From assembly GCA_046724665.1 (NCBI GenBank), contig JBKOWZ010000110.1, forward strand, positions 1-16,079: DNA of 16,079 bases. Reading direction: 5' to 3'. Source of the stretch: Actinocrinis sp046724665 (GTDB taxonomy: Bacteria; Actinomycetota; Actinomycetes; Streptomycetales; Catenulisporaceae). Every line of letters starts with the position of its first letter. The first letter of the stretch is position 1. The notes under the pieces were generated by a model that was not told where the DNA came from, did no database searches, and saw only the letters and a list, made by a program, of their open reading frames with translations. Below, one piece after another: positions 1 through 7,146 of this stretch. A program made the translations under genes and the position numbers.

Positions 1-502
1 GATGCGCGACCTGCGCGACCGACTGCGGATCGGCCCACTGCAAGTCGTCGAGCAGCAGCACGAGACCGTTCGGCTCGGCCAGCCGCTCCAGCAGCGCGCG
101 CACCGCGCGGTGGGCGCGGTACGTGCTGTCCTGGAGGCCGATGCCGTCGTCGCGGCCGTGCCCGGCCAGCGCGGGGAACACCCGTGCCAGATCCCCGACG
201 GCCTCGCCGGCGAGGGCGAGCAGCTGCTCGCGTTCGAGCCCCGCGAGGTAGTCGTCGAGCGCGTGCACGAGCAGCCCGAACGGCACGTGGCGCTCGAACT
301 CGCTGCCGCAGCCGCGCACCGCCATCGCGCCAGCCGACCGCGCCAGCGCGGCGGCCTCGCGCAGCAGCCAGGTCTTGCCGATGCCCGGCTCGCCGGTGAC
401 GAACGCCCAGGCCGCCCCCCGCTCTTCCCGCTCCAGCAGCCGTCTGAGCTGATCGAGCCGCGCCGCCCGCCCCGCCCCCCGGCCGGTCCTGTCTCTTCCC
501 AT
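1..502 (-). CDS. LuxR-type AAA ATPase regulator, N-terminal part (truncated by window edge)
   Basis: The first 167 codons of a gene that runs off the left edge. It starts at ATG 502, with GGAGG (513-517) 10 nt upstream. The fragment has a Walker A motif GEPGIGKT (residues 37-44) and a Walker B stretch LVLLLDDLQWAD (about 147-158). The LDDLQWAD form is typical of the AAA_16 ATPase module of large LuxR-family (LAL/MalT-like) regulators, which are usually 900 residues or more with a C-terminal LuxR helix-turn-helix. That C-terminal domain is outside the window, so the LuxR assignment rests on the ATPase module alone. An adenylate-cyclase-type or SARP-type ATPase regulator would look similar here. 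It lies downstream of the P450 on the same strand but is separated from it by a hairpin and a repeat-containing leader, so it probably has its own promoter and could regulate the neighbouring oxidative genes. Confidence 0.8.
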   Translation of the reverse strand, partial: MGRDRTGRGAGRAARLDQLRRLLEREERGAAWAFVTGEPGIGKTWLLREAAALARSAGAMAVRGCGSEFERHVPFGLLVHALDDYLAGLEREQLLALAGEAVGDLARVFPALAGHGRDDGIGLQDSTYRAHRAVRALLERLAEPNGLVLLLDDLQWADPQSVAQVAH

Positions 503-626
503 GGTCCCGCTGCCTCCACGGCTCGTCCGCGCGGACCGCAGCGCCCGAGGTGCCCCAGTTGCCCGGTCCCCGTCGGTCGGCATGCGGCGGCCGCGCGGCG
601 GCGCGACCCCGGGCCGCCGCACGGCA

Positions 627-656
627 AATCAGAGCACTTATTAATCAGAGCACTTA
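627..656. repeat. Tandem direct repeat of 14 bp upstream of the regulator gene
   Basis: The 14-mer AATCAGAGCACTTA occurs at 627-640 and again, identical, at 643-656, a period of 16 bp. The copies are AT-rich islands in very GC-rich DNA, between the P450 hairpin and the start of the LuxR-type gene (about 125 bp upstream of its ATG). Perfect conservation and location suggest a tandem operator for a transcription factor, possibly the adjacent regulator itself, but no protein can be assigned from sequence. Confidence 0.6.
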
Positions 657-659
657 CCT

Positions 660-694
660 CGCGGGCGCCGGTTTCTATCGGCCCGGCGCCCGCG
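660..694 (-). terminator. Hairpin directly after the P450 stop codon
   Basis: A perfect 12-bp inverted repeat: arms 660-671 (CGCGGGCGCCGG) and 683-694 (CCGGCGCCCGCG), loop of 11 nt. It begins 1 nt after the P450 stop codon on the minus strand. There is no U-run, as is common for actinobacterial hairpin terminators. It probably ends the P450 transcript and insulates the downstream regulator gene. Confidence 0.6.
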
Positions 695-695
695 C

Positions 696-2039
696 TCAGC
701 GCGGCGCGACGACCATCCGGACCTCGTCGGGACACATCAGCGCCTGCGGAAGCTCGCGCGGCGGCCCGTCCTCAACCGGGGTCAGCCGCCAGCGCGACGC
801 GATCGCGGCCACGGTCGCGGTCATCTGCGCCCAGGCGAACCCGTCGCCGACGCACTGCCGCTTGCCGGTCAGGAAGGGGATGTAGGAGCCCTCAGGCGGC
901 TGGAGCGAGCCGGGCGCCCAGCGCTCGGGATCGAAGCGCAGCGGGTCCGGGAAGGAGCGCGGATCGCGGTGCAGCGCGTACAGGCTGAACAGCGTCTCGG
1001 TGCCGGCCGGGAAGACCCGCCCGGCCAGCTCGACCTCGGTGTTCGCCCGCCGCATGAACATCCAGCCGGGGTGGTACAGCCGCAGGCACTCGGTGAGCAG
1101 CCGCCGGGTGTAGCTCAGCCTGCCGAGGTCCTCGACCGTCGCCGGGCGGCCGCCGAGCACCGAGTCCACCTCGTCGTACAGCCGCGCGGCCAGCTCGGGG
1201 TTCAGGCTGAGCTGGTAGAAGAGCCAGACCATCATGAAGCCGGCGGTCTCCGTGCCGGCGAACAGGATCAGGAAGATCTCGGCGGCGATCTGCTCGTCGC
1301 TCATCCCGGCGCCGGTCTCGTCGTCGCGGGCCGCCAGCAGCATCGACAGCAGGCTGCCGTCCTGCTTCCCGGTCTCGCGCTGCTCGGCGACGGCGCTGTT
1401 CACGGCGGCGCGCATCCGCGCGGTGGCCCGCTCGTAGCGGCGGTTGCCCGGCGTCGGCAGCTTCTCCAGCAGGTCGGTCGGCGCCATCGACCGCCAGGCC
1501 AGGCCCTTGACGACGGTCGTCCAGGAGCGGCGGACCTCGGCGTGCACCCGATCGCTGACGTCCGCGGCGAACAGCGTCTTGGCCACCATCGCGAGCATCA
1601 GCTGGAGCGCCTCCTGTTTGAGCGGCACGACCTGGCCCGGCCGCCAGGAGGCCGCCATCGCGTCAGCCGCGGCGGTCATCGTCTCGACGTACGCCGCGAT
1701 GCGCTCGCGGTGGAAGGCGGGCTGGATCAGCCGCCGCTGCCGCTGGTGGAACTCGCCGTTCGACACCGGCAGGCCGTTGCCGAAGGTGTCGCGGATCTTG
1801 TCGAAGTACTTGCCCTGGTCGTACTTCCGGCCGTCGGTCACCAGCATCCGGTGCAGCAGCTCGGGGCTGTTGACGGAGAGCACCGGCGTCGGCCCGAGGT
1901 AGATCCAGGCAAGGTCCCCGACCGAGCGCAGCGACTGTACGAAGGGCAGCGGACGGCGCAGCAGCTGCGGCACATGGCCGAGGCCGGGCATCCGTCCGGG
2001 GGCGGTCGGTACGGCGGTGTCATGCGCAGTAGTGGTCAC
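696..2039 (-). CDS. Cytochrome P450
   Basis: A 447-residue soluble P450 of normal bacterial length, catalysing oxygenation with electrons from a ferredoxin or other partner that is not in the window. Visible landmarks are the I-helix AGTET (261-265) with the oxygen-activating acid-Thr pair, ExxR as ECLR (317-320), PERW (371-374) and the haem loop FLTGKRQCVG (389-398) with Cys396 as thiolate ligand. The C-helix reads HQRQRR (98-103) rather than the usual WxxxR. By memory this is seen in bacterial P450s related to terpenoid oxidases such as CYP170 and CYP183, so a terpenoid or other lipophilic substrate is a reasonable guess, not a demonstration. The GTG start at 2039 is set by AAGGAG at 2046-2051. 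The gene is divergent from a Baeyer-Villiger monooxygenase, suggesting a shared oxidative pathway. Confidence 0.93.
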   Translation of the reverse strand: MTTTAHDTAVPTAPGRMPGLGHVPQLLRRPLPFVQSLRSVGDLAWIYLGPTPVLSVNSPELLHRMLVTDGRKYDQGKYFDKIRDTFGNGLPVSNGEFHQRQRRLIQPAFHRERIAAYVETMTAAADAMAASWRPGQVVPLKQEALQLMLAMVAKTLFAADVSDRVHAEVRRSWTTVVKGLAWRSMAPTDLLEKLPTPGNRRYERATARMRAAVNSAVAEQRETGKQDGSLLSMLLAARDDETGAGMSDEQIAAEIFLILFAGTETAGFMMVWLFYQLSLNPELAARLYDEVDSVLGGRPATVEDLGRLSYTRRLLTECLRLYHPGWMFMRRANTEVELAGRVFPAGTETLFSLYALHRDPRSFPDPLRFDPERWAPGSLQPPEGSYIPFLTGKRQCVGDGFAWAQMTATVAAIASRWRLTPVEDGPPRELPQALMCPDEVRMVVAPR

Positions 2040-2343
2040 GGTGGCTCCTTAATTGCGGGCCGCCCGGAATTCCGCGCAGCTGCGGTCCACAGAGGCGAGA
2101 GAACAAGTGCGAGTCTGCCGGAGCCGTCAGCGCCGCCCTATCCGGGAAATCCCGATCCGCTACCCCTAAACCCGCTTCACACCACCCGAAGCCGCCCCTA
2201 CCTGGCCTCTAGCCGCGCCGAAATCCAGCCGCGGCTATTGACGAAGCGCCGTGCCCCCGCTTCGCTTTTCGAGTATGGCGAATGAAGGGATTGGCGTCAG
2301 GCGAATCGGGGATTTGGCCGTTGACGCCGAATCCGGAGCAGGC
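2040..2343. promoter_or_regulatory. Divergent intergenic region between the P450 and BVMO genes
   Basis: A 304-bp region that must hold the promoters of both divergent genes. It contains the P450 ribosome binding site (2046-2051), a small palindrome CGGGAAATCCCG (2143-2154) and a longer inverted repeat (2210-2237, listed separately) abutting TTGACG (2238-2243), a possible -35 for the plus strand. No well-spaced -10 can be assigned. No convincing small gene is present. Two further in-frame starts for the BVMO (GTG 2251, ATG 2275) lie here but lack ribosome binding sites. Confidence 0.5.
2210..2237. promoter_or_regulatory. Inverted repeat next to a TTGACG box, possible operator
   Basis: Arms TAGCCGCG (2210-2217) and CGCGGCTA (2230-2237) are perfectly complementary around a 12-nt spacer, ending at a TTGACG hexamer (2238-2243). 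The position upstream of the BVMO gene fits an operator or a small hairpin in the leader. No regulator is assigned. Confidence 0.35.
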
Positions 2344-3813
2344 GTGAACGTGGGCGTGGACACAGACGTGCTCATTGTCGGCGCCGGCCTGTCCGGCATC
2401 GGGGCGGCGTGCCGCCTGCAAACGCGCACCCGCCGCTCGTACGCGGTGCTCGAAGCACGCGACGCGATCGGCGGCACCTGGGACCTGTTCCGCTACCCGG
2501 GCATGCGTTCGGACTCTGACATGTTCACCCTCGGCTACCCCTTCCGGCCGTGGCGGGATCGCACCGCGATCGCAGACGGCGCCTCGATCCTGCGCTACAT
2601 CCGGCAGACCGCCGCCGAGTTCGGCGTGGACCGGCGCATCCGGTTCGGCCACCGCGTGGTCTCGGCTTCATGGTCCTCGGCGCGGGCGCGCTGGACGGTG
2701 ACCGCCCTGGCCGGCCCGGACCGGCGCCCGGTGATCCTCACCTGCCGATTCCTGTACCTGTGCACCGGCTACTACGACTACCGCCGGGGACATGAGATCG
2801 AGATCCCGGGCCGCGAGCAGTTCGCCGGCACGGTCGTCCACCCGCAGCACTGGCCGGACGGCCTCGACTACCGCGGCCGCGAGGTGGTGGTCGTCGGCAG
2901 CGGCGCGACCGCCGTGACGCTGGTTCCCGCGCTCGCCCGCGAGGCCGCGCACGTGACGATGGTGCAGCGCTCGCCCACGTACGTCATCTCACGCCCCTCG
3001 CGCGACCGGCTCGCGGACGGGCTGCGCGCGGTGCTGCCGCAGGCGGCGGCCTACCGGCTGGTGCGCGCGAAGAACATCGCGCTCACAGTGTTCGGATACG
3101 CGCTGATGCGCCGCTGGCCGCGCAAGGCCGCGCAGCTGATCCGGCAGCAGGCCGCGAAGCTGCTGCCAACCTCTGTGCCGGTCGATCCGCACTTCACTCC
3201 CGGCTACGACCCGTGGGACCAGCGGCTGTGCCTGGTTCCGGACGGCGACCTGTTCGCGGCCTTACGCAGCGGCCGCGCGGACATCGTCACCGATCAGATC
3301 GCCGAGTTCACGCCGAAGGGCCTGCTGCTGGCCTCCGGTACGCACCTGGACGCCGATCTCGTGGTGACCGCGACCGGGCTCACCATGGTCGGCTTCGGGC
3401 AGATCCGGCTGGAGGTGGACGGCCGTGCTGTCGATCCCGGCGGCGCGCTGATCTACCGCGGGATGATGTTCAGCGACGTGCCGAACCTCGTCTGGTGCGT
3501 CGGCTACGTCAACAACTCGTGGACGCTGCGCGCCGACCTGACCGCGCGCCACGCGTGCCGCCTGCTCAACCACATGGAGCGCCGCGGCTACGCCGCCTGC
3601 ACGCCCCGCGCCACAACCGACGTCATCGCCGCTGCGGCACGTCCGCTCCTTGATCTGCGCAGCGGCTACGTGCTGCGGGCGGCGCCACGGCTGCCGAAGC
3701 AGGGCACCAGCGGACCCTGGCGGTTCCGGCAGAACTACCTGCTCGACGCCGCGGCACTGCGGTTCGGCCGCATCCGTGATCCCGCCCTGGAGTTCAGGAC
3801 TTTCGCGCGGTAA
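2344..3813 (+). CDS. EthA-type FAD-dependent Baeyer-Villiger monooxygenase
   Basis: An FAD- and NADPH-dependent class B flavin monooxygenase that inserts oxygen next to a ketone or oxidises sulfur. Seen in the protein: FAD Rossmann motif GAGLSG (13-18), GGTWDLFRYPG soon after, the BVMO fingerprint FxGxxxHxxxW[PD] as FAGTVVHPQHWP (160-171), and a second dinucleotide motif GSGATA (185-190). Long stretches such as RYPGMRSDSDM, GSGATAVTLVPALA and NPWDQRLCLVP-like PWDQRLCLVP match my recollection of M. tuberculosis EthA. The GTG start at 2344 is chosen because GGAG (2335-2338) precedes it and the resulting 489 residues equal EthA in length; GTG 2251 or ATG 2275 would add 23-31 residues without a ribosome binding site. 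Divergent from the P450, and overlapping the convergent methyltransferase by 20 bp. Substrate unknown. Confidence 0.92.
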   Translation: MNVGVDTDVLIVGAGLSGIGAACRLQTRTRRSYAVLEARDAIGGTWDLFRYPGMRSDSDMFTLGYPFRPWRDRTAIADGASILRYIRQTAAEFGVDRRIRFGHRVVSASWSSARARWTVTALAGPDRRPVILTCRFLYLCTGYYDYRRGHEIEIPGREQFAGTVVHPQHWPDGLDYRGREVVVVGSGATAVTLVPALAREAAHVTMVQRSPTYVISRPSRDRLADGLRAVLPQAAAYRLVRAKNIALTVFGYALMRRWPRKAAQLIRQQAAKLLPTSVPVDPHFTPGYDPWDQRLCLVPDGDLFAALRSGRADIVTDQIAEFTPKGLLLASGTHLDADLVVTATGLTMVGFGQIRLEVDGRAVDPGGALIYRGMMFSDVPNLVWCVGYVNNSWTLRADLTARHACRLLNHMERRGYAACTPRATTDVIAAAARPLLDLRSGYVLRAAPRLPKQGTSGPWRFRQNYLLDAAALRFGRIRDPALEFRTFAR

Positions 3814-4636
3814 CCAGCCACGCGGCGCCGTTCAGCGCTATGCCGTCGGCGGTCGCGTGCGGTTGCAGCGCGTCGCGCAGGGAGGCGGCAGCGAGGTCGC
3901 GTGTCTGCTGATCAACCGCGGCGAACGCGGTGCGGTTCGCCGGAGTGGTCAGGTAGTACGTCACGGCGTCCTCGACGTCGTCGCCGAGCCGCATCGGCTC
4001 CTTGACGGCGGTCACGTCGATTGAACCGAACCCGGCGGCGGTCAGCAGGGTATGCACCGTGGCGGGTTCGGCCAACGAGAACGGTCCTGGCTCGCCGGGT
4101 GCCTCACGCGGCGCCGGCAGGTCGATGTGCGCGGTGATCGCGTCGCGCAGGATCGTGTAGTAGTCGCTGGCGGCCGGCGGCTGCCAGCAGAGGAAGGCCA
4201 GCCGTCCGTCCGGACGCAGGGCCCTGGCGAGGTTGGCGAAGGCAGCGTCCGGCTCGGCGAAGAACATCACGCCGAACCGGCTGAGTATCGCGTCGAAGCC
4301 GCCGGGGGCGAACGGATGGACCTGGGCGTCGGCCTGCTCGAACGCGACGTTCGCGACGCCGGCTTCGACGGCCTGGCGCTTGGCTTCGGCGAGCATCGGC
4401 GCGGACAGGTCCACGCCGAGCGCGTGCCCCTCGGTGGCCCGGCGCGCCGCATCCAGCGTCGTACCACCGCAGCCACAGCCGACGTCCAGCACCCGCGCGC
4501 CGGGCGCGAGGTCCAGCGCGGCGAACAGGTGCGGGGAGAAGTTGCCCAACTGCGCCTCGCGGCGATCCCGGTACTGCACCCAGTGCAGCCCGGACTCGCC
4601 GTTCCAGGCCTCCGACTGCGCCGCATTCACATTCAC
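3794..4636 (-). CDS. Class I SAM-dependent methyltransferase
   Basis: A 280-residue Rossmann-fold methyltransferase of the UbiE/Methyltransf_11 or _25 type. Motif I is VLDVGCGCGG (49-58), followed by an acidic end of strand 2 at D76 (LGVDLSAPM) and the adenine-contact region QADAQVHPF (101-109). The C-terminal half is less conserved and probably sets the acceptor, which cannot be named. Start is GTG 4636; a second GTG two codons later (4630) is equally possible and neither has a strong ribosome binding site. The gene lies 34 nt after the lipoprotein gene on the same strand, so it may receive read-through from the sigma-factor cluster. Its end overlaps the end of the convergent BVMO gene by 20 bp. 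Function could belong with either the P450/BVMO set or the upstream genes. Confidence 0.88.
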   Translation of the reverse strand: MNVNAAQSEAWNGESGLHWVQYRDRREAQLGNFSPHLFAALDLAPGARVLDVGCGCGGTTLDAARRATEGHALGVDLSAPMLAEAKRQAVEAGVANVAFEQADAQVHPFAPGGFDAILSRFGVMFFAEPDAAFANLARALRPDGRLAFLCWQPPAASDYYTILRDAITAHIDLPAPREAPGEPGPFSLAEPATVHTLLTAAGFGSIDVTAVKEPMRLGDDVEDAVTYYLTTPANRTAFAAVDQQTRDLAAASLRDALQPHATADGIALNGAAWLVTARKS

Positions 4637-4670
4637 GGCAGCAGCCTAACCGCCGAGGCGGAACTGCGGA

Positions 4671-5258
4671 TCAGTAGCCGCCGACCCCGTAACCACCGCC
4701 GCCACCGCTGGTGTCGCTCGGGCTGGGCGCGTTGCTCGGGCCGGTACCCGGCTGCGCGGTGGTGCTGACCACCTTCCAGGTGAAGGTGACGCCGTTGAAG
4801 TCGTCCTTGAAGTTGTTGCCCTGCGCCTGGCCGGGTCCGCGGTCCAGCTTGAAGGTGTAGAGCGGCTTGCCGTCGTAGGTGACCTGCATCTCGCCGTTGT
4901 CCGAGCGCTTGACGGTGCCGAGGGCGCCGCTGAATCCGCTCGGCAGGGTGGGCGCGGCCGAGGTGGACGGGACGGTCACCGGGAACCAGAAGCTCAGGCA
5001 GCTGCCGGTGCACCGCAGCGTGCCCTTGTCCTCCTGGTCGGATGTGTAGACGGTCTTGCCGGTCTGATCGACCAGCACCGTCCCCGCGCCGCTCAGCTGG
5101 CGCGACGCGAGCATGTTGCCGCCGCCGGTGGGCCCCGCGCCGCCGGCGCCTGCCGCGCCGCTCGTCGAACCGCAGGCGGCCAGCACACCGGCCGTTCCCG
5201 CCGCGGCGATGGCGGACAGGACGTATGACGTCGTCCGTCGCCGGTTTCCGATTGCCAT
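4671..5258 (-). CDS. Secreted lipoprotein of the COG4315 (Yx[FWY]xxD repeat) family
   Basis: A 195-residue exported lipoprotein: charged start with arginines, hydrophobic stretch (about 12-28) and lipobox LAAC with the lipidated Cys29, then a Gly/Ala-rich linker. The globular part has the paired repeats of this family: VLVDQTGKTVYTSD (61-74) and VTYDGKPLYTFKLD (126-139), the second fitting YxFxxD exactly, with Cys83 and Cys87 between them. The tail is Ser/Pro then Gly/Tyr rich. The family is common in actinobacteria beside ECF sigma factors; its biochemical role is not established. ATG 5258 is chosen over the upstream start at 5300 because GAGGAG precedes it and the signal peptide then has normal length. 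A SigL-like promoter lies 45 bp upstream, so it is probably a target of the neighbouring sigma factor. Confidence 0.9.
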   Translation of the reverse strand: MAIGNRRRTTSYVLSAIAAAGTAGVLAACGSTSGAAGAGGAGPTGGGNMLASRQLSGAGTVLVDQTGKTVYTSDQEDKGTLRCTGSCLSFWFPVTVPSTSAAPTLPSGFSGALGTVKRSDNGEMQVTYDGKPLYTFKLDRGPGQAQGNNFKDDFNGVTFTWKVVSTTAQPGTGPSNAPSPSDTSGGGGGYGVGGY

Positions 5259-5302
5259 GATCGCGACTCCTCTGTAGTCGTCGTCATTTCGCGCCGACAA
5301 CT

Positions 5303-5330
5303 AGTACGCGGCCCGGCCGCCCTGTGTTCA
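5303..5330 (-). promoter_or_regulatory. Predicted ECF (SigL-like) promoter of the lipoprotein gene
   Basis: On the minus strand the sequence is TGAACA (5330-5325), a 16-nt spacer, then CGTACT (5308-5303). This matches the TGAAC...CGT architecture reported for mycobacterial SigL and has exactly the same spacing as the element before the sigma gene in this window. The -35 overlaps the stop codon of the upstream membrane-protein gene. A transcript would start around 5296, leaving a leader of roughly 38 nt that contains the ribosome binding site. Confidence 0.65.
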
Positions 5331-5882
5331 TCGACTCCGGCGCCCGCGCCTGCTGCGCAGCAGGAACCCGCCGAACGCCGCGAGGACGGCAGCGCCCTCG
5401 GCGTACGCGGCCCAGAGCTTCTCCGGATACCAGACCGGATCGCTCATGTCCGGGAACGGGCCGAACGGCTGGAGTTGCACGTAGCGCGCGACGAGCATCA
5501 TCGCCAGCGCACTGGCCGCCACGACGAACGCTGCCAGGTACCAAAGGCGCCGGCCGGTAAGCAGGACCGCGAGCGCCACCAGGCTCGCCACCACCGCCTC
5601 GGCCCGGAAGAGCACGCCCTCGTTGATCGTGCCGCCGTTCTCGGCGTAGGTCTGGGCGAGATCGGCGTGCACGTAGGCGTCGATGGCCAGGCCGGCTGCG
5701 GTGACGATGCGGGCGAGCACGTCCAGCAGCACCACCAGCCGGGACGGACGGCGGACCGGTGCCGCCGCGTCGAGCGTGCGGTTCCCGTCCACCGCGTCGG
5801 CGCCGATCGTCTCCCACTGTTCTGTCTGGTCGCCGTGCGCTGTCCGGTTGTGGTTTCGGGTCATCCGTGTCATCGCGTTCAT
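5328..5882 (-). CDS. Four-helix integral membrane protein of the sigma-factor operon
   Basis: A 184-residue protein with a polar N-terminal region (1-48) and four predicted membrane helices at about 49-69, 90-110, 112-134 and 157-176, ending in a basic tail (RSRRGRRSR). An extracytoplasmic or loop segment between helices 3 and 4 is rich in Pro, Trp and Tyr. I recognise no family. The start at ATG 5882 is fixed by the 4-base ATGA overlap with the stop of the anti-sigma gene, which implies translational coupling; in-frame ATGs 3 and 6 codons later are possible alternatives. As third gene of the sigma/anti-sigma operon it may help sense or transmit the signal, or work with the lipoprotein encoded next, but that is inference from position only. 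Confidence 0.85.
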   Translation of the reverse strand: MNAMTRMTRNHNRTAHGDQTEQWETIGADAVDGNRTLDAAAPVRRPSRLVVLLDVLARIVTAAGLAIDAYVHADLAQTYAENGGTINEGVLFRAEAVVASLVALAVLLTGRRLWYLAAFVVAASALAMMLVARYVQLQPFGPFPDMSDPVWYPEKLWAAYAEGAAVLAAFGGFLLRSRRGRRSR

Positions 5883-6628
5883 CCTGAACGGTGCGAGTAA
5901 GACGAGGGCGAGTACGAGGTGGAGGGCACGGTCGCGGGCGAGTTCGACGGCGGCTCGCCGCCGGGCCGGAACGGATCGGCCGCGACGGTCACCAGCACCC
6001 CGGCCTTCGTGACCACCTGCACACTGGCGATGTCGGCCGGCCGCCACGCGGCGCTCGCGGGCACGCTGACCGGCTCGCCGCTGCCGGCGTTCCAGTAGCC
6101 GACGATCTCGGACTCGCCGTCGCGGGCGTGGATGACCAGCCAGCACAGCTGGCCGGACGGCACGCCGTCGGCGACCAGCCGGATGCTCGTGCCCCAGGAC
6201 GTGCCGGTGAGCGCGGCGGTAGCCCGCACATGCGTGGCCGGATCGGCGGCGGAGAGCGTCACGTCCGCGGGAGCGGTCGCGGCGTCGTGCGGCATGAGCC
6301 AGAGCCCGCCGGCGAATCCGGCCGCCGCCGTCACGGCGGCTGCGGCCGCCTTCCGCCAACCGCGGGCGGGCCAAGTGGTCCGCGCCGGTCTGGCCGGGCG
6401 CGCCGTCCGCACGGTCCGGGGTGCCGGCGCCGTGGTCCGGACCGCAGCGCCTTCGGACACCAGCCCCTCCGGCACCTTGGCGAGCAGGTCGGCCATCGGC
6501 GCGAGCCGTGCCAGCTGCGTGCGGCAGATGTCGCACTCGGGCAGGTGGTCCTCGACCAACCGCCGTTCCGCCGCGTCGGCCGCACCCAGTGCGTAGACGC
6601 CGAGGTGTACCTCCATCGGGCAGTTCAC
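5879..6628 (-). CDS. RslA-like zinc-binding membrane anti-sigma factor
   Basis: A 249-residue transmembrane anti-sigma factor. The N-terminal ZAS domain has Cys3, His8 and the H-x3-C-x2-C signature (His28, Cys32, Cys35), which in this family binds zinc and can release sigma on oxidation. A Pro/Arg/Thr-rich linker leads to one membrane helix at about 93-112, then an extracytoplasmic domain with GTSWGTSIRL (142-151) and ASVQVVTKAG (201-210), closely resembling the C-terminal part of M. tuberculosis RslA as I recall it. The last 25 residues are Ser/Pro-rich and unstructured. The GTG start (6628) overlaps the sigma stop codon as GTGA, giving equimolar coupled translation; ATG 6616 would lose Cys3. 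It should sequester the sigma factor encoded immediately upstream. Confidence 0.9.
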   Translation of the reverse strand: MNCPMEVHLGVYALGAADAAERRLVEDHLPECDICRTQLARLAPMADLLAKVPEGLVSEGAAVRTTAPAPRTVRTARPARPARTTWPARGWRKAAAAAVTAAAGFAGGLWLMPHDAATAPADVTLSAADPATHVRATAALTGTSWGTSIRLVADGVPSGQLCWLVIHARDGESEIVGYWNAGSGEPVSVPASAAWRPADIASVQVVTKAGVLVTVAADPFRPGGEPPSNSPATVPSTSYSPSSYSHRSG

Positions 6629-7140
6629 GGTCCGGTCACCCCCTGTCCCTCGAGGTCGCGGCGCAACGCGCGCAAGCCGTAGTAGCAGCGGGATCTGACC
6701 GTGCCTTCCGGAATCTCCAGCAGGGCGGCCACCTCGGCGACCGAGCGCTGCCGGTAGTACAGCTCCACGATCACGGCGCGGTGCTCGGCGCTGAGCCGGT
6801 TCACCGCCCCGGCGATCAGCCAGCCGTCCAGCCTGCCGTCCACGCCGTCGCCGTAGGCCGGCTCGACCGTGTCGTCGAGCGGCACTTCCCGGGGCCGGGC
6901 GCGGCGGCGGCGATGGTAGCCGGAGACGGCCAGGTTGTGGGCCACCGTCCGCAGCCATGAGCCCGACCGCTCGCGGCGCAGCTCGCCGGCGTGCTGCCAG
7001 CCCTTGATCATCGTCTCCTGAACGACGTCCTCGGCCGCGTGCAGGTCACCGTTGACCAGCGGCAGCACAAAGCCCACCAGCGGTCGGCGACTGCCCGCGA
7101 GCCAGTTGTCCACCGCGTCGTCACGTTTCGAAACCGCCAC
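6625..7140 (-). CDS. ECF RNA polymerase sigma factor, SigL-like
   Basis: A 171-residue extracytoplasmic-function sigma factor. Region 2 spans about 18-82, with AAEDVVQETMIKGWQH (35-50) and GSWLRTVAHNLAVSGYHRRRR (60-80); region 4 spans about 114-164, with LSAEHRAVIVELYYRQRS and the helix-turn-helix IPEGTVRSRCYYGLRALR (143-160). Region 4 and the partner anti-sigma factor resemble M. tuberculosis SigL/RslA (ECF19 group). The GTG start has no ribosome binding site, but a TGAAC-N17-CGT promoter ends only 6 bp before it, so the mRNA is probably leaderless or nearly so. First gene of a coupled operon with its anti-sigma factor and a membrane protein. An iron-box-like site further upstream suggests an additional, iron-linked input. 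Confidence 0.93.
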   Translation of the reverse strand: MAVSKRDDAVDNWLAGSRRPLVGFVLPLVNGDLHAAEDVVQETMIKGWQHAGELRRERSGSWLRTVAHNLAVSGYHRRRRARPREVPLDDTVEPAYGDGVDGRLDGWLIAGAVNRLSAEHRAVIVELYYRQRSVAEVAALLEIPEGTVRSRCYYGLRALRRDLEGQGVTGP

Positions 7141-7146
7141 AACTTA

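Noticed and set aside
2..988. Plus-strand open frame of 328 codons at the left edge.
   Set aside because: No recognisable domain and Arg/Pro-rich. The minus strand carries a clear Walker A/B ATPase and the end of the P450.
2345..2372. TGAACG-N16-CGTGCT on the plus strand, matching the SigL-like promoter pattern.
   Set aside because: It lies inside the 5' coding region of the BVMO; a transcript from it would start beyond the FAD-binding motif. One such match by chance in 32 kb of strands is expected.
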